Shown: positions 41,020 through 51,989 of the stretch, piece by piece
Numbering within the stretch: the first letter of the stretch is position 1
Layout of the letters: each line of letters begins with the position of its first letter
NCBI RefSeq assembly: GCF_905171775.1
Contig: NC_053490.1
Span: 517,829,854-517,893,853 of the forward strand
Direction of reading: 5' to 3'
Length of the DNA: 64,000 nucleotides
Source: Rana temporaria
Lineage: Eukaryota; Chordata; Amphibia; Anura; Ranidae
Made by a program: the position numbers and the translations under genes
Notes under the pieces: model-generated
What the model saw: only the letters and a program-made list of their open reading frames with translations
Databases searched by the model: none
Told to the model about the DNA's origin: nothing

Positions 41020-42345
41020 TGTGACGGTATTGGTATGATATCCCCGTCAAGCATTCCCTCCTCTCCATACAAAAAACATCACAGAAGCATCCATACATGA
41101 GGCAAGGCTTAAGGCTGGAACAACACAGACTTTTAGTAGTAAAAACCAGAGCTTATATGTGGTTACAACTGTTACAATGACAAATCTCCGCCCCCCCTTA
41201 CACAGTGGGGGGTCTTCAATACAGCTCCCTTGAAATAAAGATATTTCTTTGAACTAATCAGTATCTAGCCGGTTCGGCTCCGCATATAGAGAGATAATTA
41301 CCACAATGAAGCAATCAGCATAATTAACATGAGCCACTTATCTAACCACAGTAACCAGTAAACACAGGGCTAGAACAATTAACATTTGAAACAGGACTGG
41401 CTGCAGACGGGAAAATACCATTAACAGCCTTAAACAAGCAGGGAGGATTAACCTGAAGCATATAGGTAAAAAGTCCTTCACAATGGCCCCCCTTTTTCTC
41501 CCTGCTCCGGCAAACCCGGTTGGACCTTCCCTGGTCCAGTAGGGTTGACGGGTTCAGAGCTTTTAGTCCGAGGTTAACTCCGTTTGGCGTGACTGACCTC
41601 CCTTGGCAACTGCTTCCGACTTAGGTATGTCACCGGGTCGTCAGATCACACGCCGGTCAGTCCCCAAGTCTTTGTGTGATCTGCAGAGTCACCAGAAGTC
41701 AGTGTGAAGACGGCGAATGGGTCTGTGCGCCGCCGTCTAGGTGTCCCGCTATGGGAGGGGCAGGTTATGGCTCTGAAGTGACAATCACATGAGATTCATA
41801 AAAAGGAAAAGTTATATTTGTTGAAATGCTGTAGCACTGGTGCTCAGAGTCTGGGGGGGGGGAGGGGAATCAGAGCCCCATAAGGTCAGCCACCCCCTGC
41901 TCCCTCCGCAGCCGCCGGTTCTCCTCTTGGAGCTTCTCCAGCTCCATCTCCAGTTCATGGAGCCTGGGGGGGTCAGCCCGCTGTGACCTCAGGTGGTTGT
42001 TCTCCTCCTCCATGCGGCTTATCCATCTCCTCCAGTCGCTTCTTCTCCTCCCAGGTCCGCTGGTTATATGACTTCCAGGACCTCTTCTTCTTGGAGGGTA
42101 GCTGGCGGTGCCTCTTTCTGCCCAGCTCCCTCCAAGGCCCCTCCGGCTCATGGCTGTCGCCCATGACCAGCTGACAATGGTGTTCCCTGTTGTCCGTAAT
42201 AACAGATTGTACCATGAGGGCTTCGTAAGGGGTGCCCAATGGTTCTTCCTGACCCAGCTCCTGGGGATCCCAAGCCGGGTCTACACAATGGGCTGCTGCT
42301 GCAGGGAGGATTAACCTGAAGCATATAGGTAAAAAGTCCTTCACA
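41020..42345 (-). mobile_element. Internally deleted LTR retrotransposon
   Basis: The exact 5-bp duplication GGCTC flanks it (41015-41019, 42346-42350). The 3' LTR (41020-41482, 463 bp, TGTGACGG...TTCACA on plus) is complete. A clear polypurine tract, ggagcagggagaaaaagggg on the minus strand, sits at 41483-41510. At the other end only the first 45 bp of the 5' LTR remain (42301-42345). About 0.8 kb of interior is left, with a coiled-coil coding remnant. There is no pol. Confidence 0.85.
41870..42300 (-). pseudogene. Coiled-coil coding remnant (gag-like?) in the deleted LTR element
   Basis: Two overlapping minus-strand frames appear to be parts of one gene. One carries GTPYEALMVQSV then basic KKKRSWKSYNQRTWEEKKRL; the other carries RMEEENNHLR and LEMELEKLQEENRRLRREQG, a strong coiled coil, ending at 41870. 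The switch lies near 42020-42050. By position it would be gag or an accessory frame, but no CCHC knuckle or capsid motif is visible, so the function is unknown. Confidence 0.5.
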
Positions 42346-42655
42346 GGCTCTCCTCTACTCGCGTCTGAAAGACGCGAGTGAGGAAAAGCCGATTACCGTC
42401 TTTTCCTGTTTACATCGTGATCAGCCGTGATTGGACTCGGCTGATCACGTGGTAAAGAGTCTCCGTGAGAGACTATTTACCTAGATCGGTGTTGCGGGGT
42501 GTCAGACTGACACCCTGCAACAACGATCGCCGCGATGCGCGCCCTCGGGGGCGCGCAGCGGCTCAATATCCTGAGGCAGTCATATGACGTCCACTCAGGA
42601 TTCTACAACCACTTTGCCAACGTCAATATGTCATTAGCGGGCGGCAAGTGGTTAA

Positions 42656-43144
42656 AGGGTTTGTAAAGGTAAATGTTTTTTCACCTTAATGTATCCTATG
42701 CATTAAGGTGAAAAAACATCCGACAGCCCCCGTTTTACTTAACTCACCCCTCGAAAGTCCCGCGCGCGTCCCCGTCATCCTGTTCGGTTCCCAGCCTGGC
42801 CGTTGTTTGGCTAGGTTGGACGGATTGATAGCAGCGCAGCCATTGGCTGGCGCTGCCGTCAATCACATCCAATAACACAGCGCGCCAGGGGGCGGGGCCG
42901 AGTGATACAGTTGGCGGCTATGGCCACCGCTGTTTCACGGGAGCGTGCTCGCAAGAGCTTTCCACCATGCGAGGGAGCTCACATGAAGGTAGAAAGCTCT
43001 TGCGAGGAGGAGCCGAGACAGCCGCCGAGGGACCCCAGAAGACCAGGTTCGGGGACACCCTGTGCAAAACGATCTGCACAGTGGAGGTAAGTATAACATG
43101 TTTGTTATTTTCCCCCCAAATTTTTTTTTTACTTTAGTGTTCCT
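42656..43144. mobile_element. TTAA-flanked MITE, agggtttgtaaagg type
   Basis: Left end agggtttgtaaaggtaaatg, right end actttagtgttcct, with TTAA at 42652-42655 and 43145-43148. It contains the short palindrome ttttttcaccttaatg...cattaaggtgaaaaaa at 42675-42717 and agagctttccacc/agctcttgcgagg blocks. The TTAAs coincide with the ends of the neighbouring elements. Confidence 0.7.
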
Positions 43145-43148
43145 TTAA

Positions 43149-44009
43149 CCCGGACCTTTATGCAGGTAAAGGACCTGGCCAGTTTTGGAGATTCGGCACT
43201 GCGTCGCTTTAACTGAAAATTCGTGCGACGTGGCTCCCAAACAAAATTGGCGTCCTTTTTTTTTCCACAAACAGAGCTTTCTTTTGGTGGTATTTGATCA
43301 CCTCTGCAGTTTTTATTTTTTGCGCTATAAACAAAAATAGAGCGACAATTTTGAAAAAAATTCAATATTTTTTACTTTTTGCTATAATAAATATCCCCCA
43401 AAAAGATATAAATTTTTTTTTTCCCTCAGTTTAGGCCAATACTTATTCTTCTACCTATTTTTGGTAAAAAAATCACAATAAGAGTTTGGTTTGCGCAAAA
43501 TGTATAGCGTTTACAAAATAGGAGATAGTTTTATTGCATTTTTATTCTTTTTTTTTTTTACTACTAATGGCGGCGATTTTTTCGTGACTGCGGCATTATG
43601 GCGGACACATCGGACAATTTTGACACATTTTTGGGACCATTAGTCATTTTCACAGCAAAAAAATGCTGTAAAAATTACAATTGCAGTTTGGGAGTTAAAC
43701 ACTAGGGGCGCTGTAGGGGTTATGTGTGACCTCATATGTTTTTCTAACTGTAGGGGGGCGGGGCTGGACGTGTGACATCATTGATCGTGTTTCCCTATAT
43801 TAGGGAACACACGATCAATGAAGCTGCCACTGTGAAGAACGTGGAAGCTGTGTATACACACAGCTCTCCCCGTTCTTCAGCTCCGGGGACCGATCGCGGG
43901 ACTGCCCGCGGCCCACGGCTGGGCACTTAAATAGGACGTACAGGTACGTGCTTGTGCCCAGCCGTGCCATTCTGCCCACGTATATCTGCAGGAGGCGATC
44001 CTTAAGTGG
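43149..44009. mobile_element. ccaccaaaagaaagc-type TTAA element, inverted copy
   Basis: It reads in the opposite direction to the copies at 52722 and 55663: gagctttcttttggtggtat at 43270 and gcccacgtatatctgcagga near 43976. The right end ccttaagtgg precedes TTAA at 44010-44013. The left edge begins cccggacc directly at TTAA 43145-43148, so about 10 bp of the usual terminus are missing. Confidence 0.7.
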
Positions 44010-44013
44010 TTAA

Positions 44014-44331
44014 AGAAGTACAGCCAAAGCACCGTTTGGCTGTACTTCTCCTGTGGATCACAGTTTGTTCTGAAGCCCACTGTCGGCTGACATAACAGAG
44101 CAGGTCCAGGCTTGGCAAAGATTACAACCATATCGCCGGTGTGGCGGGAGTCACTTTGGGCGGGGGGCTTGGGGAACCCAGGTTACCTTGGAGAGCACTG
44201 GAAGCTCCTTGTCCAGCTTCTCAGCCCGTCCTATGTGTAAGTCATCCTATGTCTATTAGGGGCACAGGGTGACGGAGAACCCCAGTCTGATCTGTACTAA
44301 TCGGACTCACTGTACAACAACACTGTAATGT

Positions 44332-44392
<61 letters not shown>

Positions 44393-45493
44393 GTCTCATA
44401 CTGTTGGGGACTCTTTGCTGGATCCTTTGGGGTGTGGCTGTATTCCATTGTTATATTGTGTCTGTCTGCCTTGGGTATTATGGGATGTGCATCTTCTGAA
44501 ATTTGAATTTCGATAGAAAAAAAATAATAGAATAGACAATAGAAAAGAGTAGAACGAAATAGAAAGAATATAACAACATAACTGTTTTCCGAAATTTGAT
44601 TTGGAATAGAATAAATTCGAATTTTCGAATTTCTAAAGACAGCTTTTTCCATATAGCCTCTTGCCATAATGACCACAACCAGTGTGGTTTACTTGCTGCA
44701 TATGAAACTATATATTCTTATTTACGGCTTATTACTTATAGAGACCTGTTGGTCCATTTTGATACATTTTTGATACAAACTTTCAAACTTTCAATTTTTC
44801 TTTTTACCATTTTCACTATCTCCAACTTTATGAAATTATCTCTATCTTTTTCATTTACTCCCCTTATCTTTTTTCATTTAAATTGATACTATTATTTTCT
44901 AACCCTCTGCCATCGGGGAGGAACGCTGGCAGCCAATCCATTTTCTGAGAATCATTCAAAGATACTGCGACAGGCGTGCCTCTTTTGGTTTTTCGCATTG
45001 TTTGCCTTCTTTTTGTGAGTATCTACTCTGCTGTCACTATAACTAAATTTCATTATACTACAATTTAAATAATTTTCTCACGGCCACTTTTTGTGTCTGT
45101 TTTTCCCGTTCGTGGTTTTTGTTTTGCTGTTTTTTTTTATTTTTGAATTTTTTTGTTTTTTTGTTTTTTGTGTTTTGCCTTTGTTTCTACAGTCCTAGCG
45201 GCATTGCATGCTCCTATAGCACCTGTTTGTGACGGTAGTTGAAACCTGATACCGACCCTACCCACAGGTCCGTCTACCCATCCCTGCTCTTGGGAGCGCA
45301 TGTGCCCTCCTCTATGGTGGTTGGTTGGTAAGCTTTTCTGTTTGCCTCCCTTTTTGGATTATCTTTATGCCTCCAGTCACACATATGTTCTACTTATATA
45401 TTTTGCATATTACCTGTCTTTTTCTCTCACTTATTGCACATAGCTAATCCTATGTATTCTGTTTTGTTCAGCTATAAACTCTTTTACTTTGCC
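44014..45493. other. MITE end, (TA)n microsatellite and AT-rich sequence
   Basis: 44014-44060 (agaagtacagccaaagcacc...gtacttctcc) looks like one end of another TTAA MITE. A (ta)n run spans about 44336-44386. 44490-45470 is AT- and T-rich with no coding motif; frames up to 144 aa come from low-complexity sequence. Confidence 0.4.
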
Positions 45494-45523
45494 CTGAAGA
45501 AGCGAAAATCGCGAAACATGTTG
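45494..45523 (+). ncRNA. Hammerhead-ribozyme-like motif (degenerate)
   Basis: ctgaaga, then a short stem gcga-aaa-tcgc, then gaaac and atgttggg reproduce the spacing of the hammerhead core (CUGAUGA, stem II, GAAA). The first box has one change, and the cleavage triplet would be GTT. A flanking stem I is weak (2 bp). A similar arrangement occurs at 51998-52030. Tentative. Confidence 0.25.
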
Positions 45524-45829
45524 GGAATATGCGATCTCCACGCTTTCTAAACCAGAATTATGTATTTTTAAAGGCCACCACTATCTATTAAATTAATGGA
45601 ATTTTATTTTATATATATTTAATAAAAATATTTTGTATTTTCATAAAAATATTCTCTTTCTCATCATTACCGCCTTATCCTATGCACCGCAAACTATCCC
45701 CTTTTTCCCCTATTGTTCTCTTTTACATTTTCTATGGGATTAGGTGCCTTATTCTATGAGTGATTCCACAGGTGCTTGGACAAAACTATACATATAAGGG
45801 GTTCATATAGTGAACTTAGTGTTGAGTTA

Positions 45830-46692
45830 CCGTATTTATCGCGGTATAACGCGCTCCCGCGTATACCGCGCACCCCCAAAGTGACCCCCAATCCTGTGGA
45901 AAAAAAGTTATTTTTGTTCTTACAGTTTTGGTGTCTTGCGCGGCGTCCATCGGCGGCCTCGTCGGGTACGGCGTCCTTCTGCGGCTTCGGGTGTCCTCTT
46001 CGGCGGGTCCGGCATCCTTCTGCTGGTTCGGGTGTCCTTCTGCGGCGGGTCCGGTGTCCTCTTCGGCGGGTCCGGCGTCCTTCTGCGTCGTCCTCGTGGC
46101 GTCCTCGCGTCCTCCCCGCTCGTTTCCCGCGCCAAGTTTTGAATACCGCGCACCCCCAAAGTGACCCCCAATCCTGTGGAAAAAAAGTTATTTTTGTTCT
46201 TACAGTTTTGGTGTCTTGCGCGGCGTCCATCGGTCCATCGGCGGCCTCGTCGGGTCCGACGTCCTTCTGCGGCTTCGGGTGTCCTCTTTGGCGGGTCCGG
46301 CATCCTTCTGCTGGTTCGGGTGTCCTTCTGCGGCGGGTCCGGTGTCCTCTTCGGCGGGTCCGGTGTCCTCTTCGGCGGGTCCGGCGTCCTTCTGCGTCGT
46401 CCTTGCGGCGTCCTCCACCGCGCCGAGTTTTGAATACTGCGCCAGCATATACCGAGCGCAGTACACTCGGGCAGGCTCGGCAACTGTCGCGCTCACGTCC
46501 TGTACGTCCAGGACGTGACCACGGAAGAAGCCGAGACTGGCCGACTATACCCGGGTGTACTGCGCTCGGTATATGTCGGCGCAGTATTCAAAACTCAGCA
46601 CGGGACACCGGGTATCGGCGTATATCGCGCACCCACGATTTTGCCCTGATTTTCAGGGCAAAAAAGTGTGCGATATACGCCGATAAATACGG
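45830..46692. mobile_element. ccgtatttatc-ended element with internal 279-bp duplication
   Basis: The ends ccgtatttatcg and cgataaatacgg are inverted and flanked by TA (45828-45829, 46693-46694). A block beginning accgcgcacccccaaagtga at 45865 repeats at 46144 (offset 279 bp). Within each, gtcctcttcggcgggtccgg units repeat with short periods. The 345-aa plus-strand frame (45776-46813) and the opposite 187-aa frame are read-throughs of these GC-rich repeats. Confidence 0.7.
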
Positions 46693-47111
46693 TATTCACT
46701 TTACAGTCAACACTGAGGACAAGGGGGCACTCTTTACATTTAGAGGAAAAAAGATTTTATCTCCAAATACGGAAAGGTTTCTTCACAGTAAGAGCTGTGA
46801 AAATGTGGAATAGACTCCCTCCAGAGGTGGTTCTGGCCAGCTCAGTAGATTGCTTTAAGAAAGGCCTGGATTCTTTCCTAAATGTACAGAATATAACTGA
46901 GTACTGACATTTATAGGTAAAGTTGATCCGGGGGAAAATCCGAATGGAAGGAATTTTTTCCCCTGCTGTAGCAGATTGGATCATGTTCTGCTGGGGGTTT
47001 TCACCTTCCTCTGGATCAACTGTGGGTATATGGAATTGTATGATTTTATTTTTTTATTTTTATGGTTGAACTAGATGGACTTGTGTCTTTTTTTAACCTG
47101 ACTATGTAAAC
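46693..47111 (+). pseudogene. LINE-like C-terminal tail and 3' end
   Basis: The frame to 46907 contains VRAVKMWNRLPPEVVLASSVD and FKKGLD, a pattern commonly found at the very C-terminus of jockey/CR1-like reverse transcriptases. It is followed by non-coding sequence ending aacctgactatgtaaac, a tail I remember as abundant in frogs. No RT core is present. Class assignment is tentative. Confidence 0.4.
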
Positions 47112-47712
47112 CAGGGGTCTCCAAACTTTTCAAACTAAGGCTAGGTTCACACTGCTGCGAATTCAAAATTTTGCGATTTTGCCGCGATTTAAGAGACATC
47201 TGTGCAGGGTTCAATGTAAATCGCGGCCCCGAAATCGCAAAAAGTAGTACATGAACTACTTTTTGAAATCGGTGCAGCGCCGCAGATGCGGCGTCGCACC
47301 GATTAGGACAGTGCCATTGCCGACAATTGCCGGCAAATGCCGCCGATTTGAGATGCGATTTGACATGTCAAATCGCATCTCAAATCGTACCAAATCGTAC
47401 CCAGTGTGAACCAGGGCAAAGGGCCAGTTTATTGTCCTTCAGACTTTTAGGAGGGCCGGATTGTGGTCAGCATGGGCAGAAAATGTCCCAGGCCCGGAAT
47501 CAGTGAGAATAAATGAGGGCCTCAAGGTTCGTGGTCAGTAGGAGGAATAGTAGTACCCCTATTAGTATGAGGAATAGTATCCCATCATTGCTATCAGTGG
47601 AAGAAATAGTGCCTTCTTGTTGGTGTCAGTGGGAGGAATAGTACCCCAAGGGCCAGATAATGGCTAGCAAATGGCCACATCTGGCCCCCGGGCCGCAGTT
47701 TGGAGACTACTG
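47112..47712. mobile_element. hAT element with exact 8-bp duplication
   Basis: The ends caggggtctccaaact and agtttggagactactg are inverted. The duplication atgtaaac is exact (47104-47111 and 47713-47720). A MITE with ggctaggttcacac ends occupies 47139-47415. Non-coding. Confidence 0.9.
47139..47415. mobile_element. ggctaggttcacac MITE inside the hAT element
   Basis: The ends ggctaggttcacactg and cagtgtgaaccagg are inverted; gatttgagatgcgatttgac and its inverse near 47370 form a hairpin. It is related to the elements at 25048 and 52506. The exact flanking duplication is unclear. Confidence 0.6.
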
Positions 47713-47720
47713 ATGTAAAC

Positions 47721-47938
47721 TAAGAAAAAATATATTTTTCTAAATTTTAATTTGTCAAAAAAGTGGTGATTAAATACCACCAAAAGAAAACTCTATCTCT
47801 TCAAAAAAAGTATGACAATTTTATATGGGTACTTTGTTGCATGACAGCGCAATTGTCATTCAAAGTGTGACAGAGCTGAAAGCTTTAATTGTCCTGGGCA
47901 GGAGGGGGGTAAAAGTGGCCGGTATTGAAGTGGTTAAA
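47721..47938. mobile_element. Fragment of the ccaccaaaagaaagc family
   Basis: taaataccaccaaaagaaaa (47771) and attgtcattcaaagtgtgac (47853) match the family. It ends at gaagtgg-TTAA near 47935. The left half is missing. Confidence 0.6.
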
Positions 47939-48184
47939 CTTCAGCTTTAGGGCCGGTACACACCAAAATGCGTGAAAGGCACCGCAGCTGGACGCCCTTA
48001 CAAACTGCATGCAAGTACTAATGTATTGTTAGTGGCTCCCCAAGCACAGCACACTTGCGGGCACCAAATTGGATGGTACTGCATCGCACTGCAAGGCAAT
48101 GCTCCGGATCGCACGTGGGTGAACCGGTTCCTAAAACTCACAAACATCCGTCTTTTCAAATGTAATTGGACAGATGGATAACTT
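47939..48184. other. No recognised feature
   Basis: About 245 bp with no inverted ends. gggccggtacacaccaaaatg near 47951 may be one end of a gtacacac MITE, without a partner. Confidence 0.3.
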
Positions 48185-49531
48185 CAGGGCCAAATTAATG
48201 TAGGGGCTATTGGAGCTGCAGCTCCAGGCTACCACCTTAATATAGGCCCAGCAGGATCGGACTGACCATTCGGACACTGCCACTGCCCTATGGATGGCAT
48301 CCACTGACAACCCCTGGCAACCCCCCCCCCCCCCCCCCCCCAAAGCATTTTCATTTAAAAAAATGAAATTGTAAAAAAATACAAATATAAATAAAATAAT
48401 AGTAAAAATAAGAAAACTGCTCTATTGACTCCACCCATTGCCCTACTGACACCAACCACTGCCCCCCTCCCAAAAGCATTGTGAAAAATGTATTAAAAAG
48501 CGAAATTGTAAAAACAAAGTAAAAAAACGAAAAATTTTTAAAAAAATGCATCCCTATACATTTAGGGCCGGATTCACGTACAGCCGCGTATCTTTGTGCG
48601 GGCGTAACGTAACCTATTTACATTACGCCTCCGCAACTTAGAGAGGCAAGTGCTGTATTCACAAAGCACTTGCGTCCTAAGTTACGGCGGCGTAGCGTAA
48701 ATGGGCCGGCGTAAGCGCGCGTAATTCAAAGTAGGCTGGTAGGGGGCGTGTTGTATTTAAATGAGGCTTGACCCCATGTAGATGCATGGCCGAACGAACG
48801 GCGCATGCACGCGCATGCTCAGTATCACGTCGTATTTACGCCCAAAGATACGTCGGCTCAATGCCTGTGACGTGAACGTAACTTACGCACAGCCCTATTC
48901 GCGTACGACTTACGCAAACGACGTAAAAAGATACGCTTGTTCCGACGTCCATACTTTGCATGGGCTGCGCCACCTAGAGACCAGCTTTATCTTTACGCCG
49001 GCGTATGTCTTACGTAAACGGCGTAACTAATTGCGACGGGCGTACGTACGTTCATGAATCGGTGTATCTTGCTCTTTACATATTCGACGCGGAAATCAAG
49101 GAAGCGCCACCTAGCGGCCAGCGTAATTATTGCAACCCAAGATACGACGGCGTAGGAGACTTACGCCGCTCGTATCTTGGCCAAATCTATGCGTAACTGA
49201 TTCTATGAATCAGGCGCATTGATACGACGGCGGCCATTCGGACTTACGACGGCGTATCTGGGGATACGCCGTCGTAAGTCTTTGTGAATCTGGGCCTTAT
49301 TGTATGAATAGAAAAAAATTGCAAACACATTTTAAAAACAAAATTACAAAATGTAAAAGAGTATATCAAAAAATATATATTCTTTTGGGCGTACAGTGTG
49401 AGTGATTTGTTTCAAAATACTTAATTTGTTTTAATAAAAAAGTAGTTTGCATTTAATTTTATTTGTTAACCATAAGAACAGCCCTCCAAAGTCTTCAGCA
49501 CCAGGCCCATGATGCTCTTAATCCGGCCCTG
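48185..49531. mobile_element. Probable old hAT element carrying GATTC copy 5
   Basis: The ends cagggccaaattaa and ttaatccggccctg are inverted. The flanking octamers gataactt and gattcctt match at 6 of 8. A C21 run lies near 48320-48342. The GATTC element at 48565-49296 is inserted within. Confidence 0.6.
48565..49296. mobile_element. GATTC-TIR transposon, copy 5 (uninterrupted)
   Basis: The ends gggccggattcacg and gtgaatctgggcc are inverted, with TTA at 48562-48564 and 49297-49299. At 732 bp it is the cleanest copy and a good reference for those at 16672 and 50012. Internal arms include cgtcctaagttacggcggcg and its inverse. Non-coding. Confidence 0.85.
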
Positions 49532-50011
49532 GATTCCTTGTAAAGAAGACATGTATCCTTGGAAGAACTATGACACAGTATTTTCTCTGAAAAAAAAAAC
49601 CCTTCTCACCACTAGATGGCACCATGCACAATCTTCTTCCCCCCAAAACACAAAACAACATGGATTAGCATTACAATAGGCGCAGAAGAAATGGATTCTG
49701 ATTTGCAACCAGCGAGAACATGAAGCAGCTTAGACTGAACAGGCAATTATGTATGATGTGGGCTGACATGTTGCAGACCCCTGTGATTGCTTATTTTTGA
49801 ATAACAAAAAAGTAAGAACATGGGCAGAGCCACCGAGGCGTTTAGCATTTCAAATGTGTATATTTATTATCCGTCCAGTCGTTTTCAGCGTTGATTTATT
49901 TTTTAATCCCTTGAGTGTGAAATGAAAGCTGAGCCACGCTGAAGTATTCAAATTCTGTTTTATCTGCAAAAATTGCCGACCACCAGATAGGTCAAACGAG
50001 ATATACACTAT
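49532..50011. other. No recognised feature
   Basis: Ordinary-composition sequence with an A-run at 49590 and no inverted ends or coding signal. Possibly unique host DNA. Confidence 0.4.
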
Positions 50012-51382
50012 GGGCCAGATTCACGTACAAGCGCGTAACTTTCTGCGGCCGTAGCGTATCCTATTTACGCTACGCCTCCGCAACTTGGACGGGCAAGTGC
50101 AGTATTCACAAAGCACTAGGGCCCAGATTCTCAAAGGCGTTACGACGGCGCAACACCATTTGCGCCGTCGTAAGTCCTAATCTGGCCCCCGGGTATCTAT
50201 GCGACTGATTCTTAGAATCAGTTACGCATAGATACCCATTAGATCTGACAGGCGTAAGGCTCTTACGCTGTCGGATCTTGAATGCAATTTTTTTCCCGCC
50301 GCTAGGTGTCGCCGACGTCGTTTTCCCCCGTCGCTTATGTAAATTAGTTAATTACGACGATTCCCGAACGTACGCGCGCTCGACGCAGAGAATTTACGAC
50401 GTTTCCGTAGCCTTTGCGACGCGTAAAGTTGCCCCTGGGTCTATAAAGGCGCAGCCAATGTTAAGTATGGCCGTCGTTCCCGCGTCGAAATTTAAAAAAT
50501 CTACGTTGTTTGCGTAAGACGTCCGTGAATGGCCCTGGACGCCATTTACGTTAACGTCTAAGCAAATGACGTCGGTGCAACGTCATTTAGCGCAATGCAC
50601 GTCGGGTAATTTACCCGACGGAGCATGCGCAGTACGCTCGGCGCCGCAAGTTTACAGGTAAGTGTTCTGAGAATCAGGCACTAACGCTGTAAACCTGCGG
50701 CGGTGTAACGTAAATCACATACGTTACGCTGCCCAGGAGCAACGTAATTATATGTGAATCTGGGCCTAGCTCCGTAAGTTGCGGCAGGGAAGCGTAAATG
50801 GGCCAGCGTAAGCCCGCGTAATTCAGATGTGGAAGAGGTGGGCGTGTTGTATGTAAATCAATCGTGACCCCACGTAAATGACGCGCCGAATATACGACGC
50901 ATGCGCGCGCATGCTCAGTATCACGTCGAATTTACGCCCTAAGATACGCCAGGGCCAATGCCTGTGACGTGAACGTAACCTACGCACAGCCCCATTCACG
51001 TACGACTTACGTAAACGACGTAAAAAGATACGCTTGCCGACGTCCATACTTTGCATTACCTACGCCTCATATAGCAGGGGTAAGTTTACGCCGGACGTAA
51101 GCCTTACGTAAACGGCGTAGCTGCCGCAAGTCCGTTTGTGAATCGGTGTATCTACCTAATTTACATATTCGACACGTAAATCTACGGAAGCGCCCCTTGC
51201 CGCTCGGGGTAAATTTTGCACCCAAGATACGACGGCGTAGGAGACTTTCGCCGCTTGTATCTTGGCCAAATCTATGCGTAACTGATTCTAAGAATAAGGC
51301 GCATAGATACGACGGCTCACATTCGGACTTACGACGGCGTACGTGGAGATACGCCGTCGTAAGTCCGCTGTGAATCTGGCCC
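50012..51382. mobile_element. GATTC-TIR transposon, copy 6, split by a relative
   Basis: The ends gggccagattcacg and gtgaatctggccc are inverted with TAT at 50009-50011 and 51383-51385. Another member of the same family (50119-50766) is inserted inside. The outer copy resembles copy 5 (gttgtatgtaaat, tgcatgctcagtatcacgtc region). Non-coding. Confidence 0.8.
50119..50766. mobile_element. GATTC-TIR transposon nested in copy 6
   Basis: The ends gggcccagattctc and gtgaatctgggcc are inverted. The interrupted host reads caaagcact / agctccgtaagttgcgg, which fits copies 3 and 5. It carries the aatgttaagtatggccgtcg block near 50457-50476, another intact relative of the MITE-2 target. Confidence 0.75.
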
Positions 51383-51383
51383 T

Positions 51384-51948
51384 ATATTGTCAAAAGTATT
51401 GAGACGCCTGCCTTTACAAGCACATTAACTTTAATGGTATCTCAGTCTTAGTCCGTAGGGTTCAATACTGAGTTGGCCCACCCTTTGCAGCTATAACAGC
51501 TCCAACTCTTCTGGGAAGGCTGTCCACAAGGTTTAGGAGTGTGTCTATGGGAATGTTTGACCATTCTTCCAGAAGTGCATTTGTGAGGTCAGGCACTGAT
51601 GTTGGATGAGAAGGCCTGGCTCGCAATCCCTGCTCTAATTCATCCCAAAGGTGTTCTATCGGGTTAAGGTCAGGACTCTGTGCAGGCCAGTCAAGTTCCT
51701 CCACCCCAAACTCACTCATCCATGTCTTTATGGACCTTGCTTTGTGCCCTGGTGTGCAGTCATGTTGGAACAGGAAGGGGCCGTCCCCAAACTGTTCCCA
51801 CAAAGTTGGGAGCATGAAATTGTCCAAAATGTCTTGGTATGCTGACGCCTAAAGTGTTCCCTTCACTGGAACTAAGGGGCCAACCCAACCCCTGAAAAAC
51901 AACCCCCCACACCATAATCCCCCCTCCACCAAATGATTTGGAGTAAAT
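51384..51948 (-). mobile_element. Tc1/mariner element, 5'-truncated
   Basis: The terminus tattgtcaaaagtattgaga (51386) is a Tc1-type end abutting the right end of GATTC copy 6. Homology ends near 51948 (ccaccaaatgatttgg), losing the N-terminal half. It belongs to a different Tc1 lineage from the element at 31.8 kb. Confidence 0.8.
51462..51827 (-). pseudogene. Tc1 transposase C-terminal fragment
   Basis: A 121-aa frame with FLFQHDCTPGHKA (second catalytic Asp) and QSPDLNPIEHLWDELE (catalytic Glu). The spacing fits DD34E transposases. DNA-binding HTH domains and the first Asp are missing. The frame is otherwise open to the natural C-terminus. Confidence 0.85.
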
Positions 51949-51989
51949 AATGATTTATTCTTTATTTAAACCCAATGGCAAAGACAGGT

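Larger units (their letters stand above)
40160..42651. mobile_element. ccaccaaaagaaagc-type TTAA element, enlarged by an LTR retroelement
   Basis: The right end gcggcaagtgg precedes TTAA (42652-42655). Interior blocks tgacaattgcgcggtcgtgc and agctttcttttggtggtatt identify the family. The left edge near 40160 (cacttccataccgggcac) is approximate. It contains the 23-bp array and an LTR element at 41020-42345. Confidence 0.65.

Noticed and set aside
45776..46813. 345-aa protein
   Set aside because: Translation of a GC-rich duplicated transposon interior, overlapping equally open frames on the other strand.
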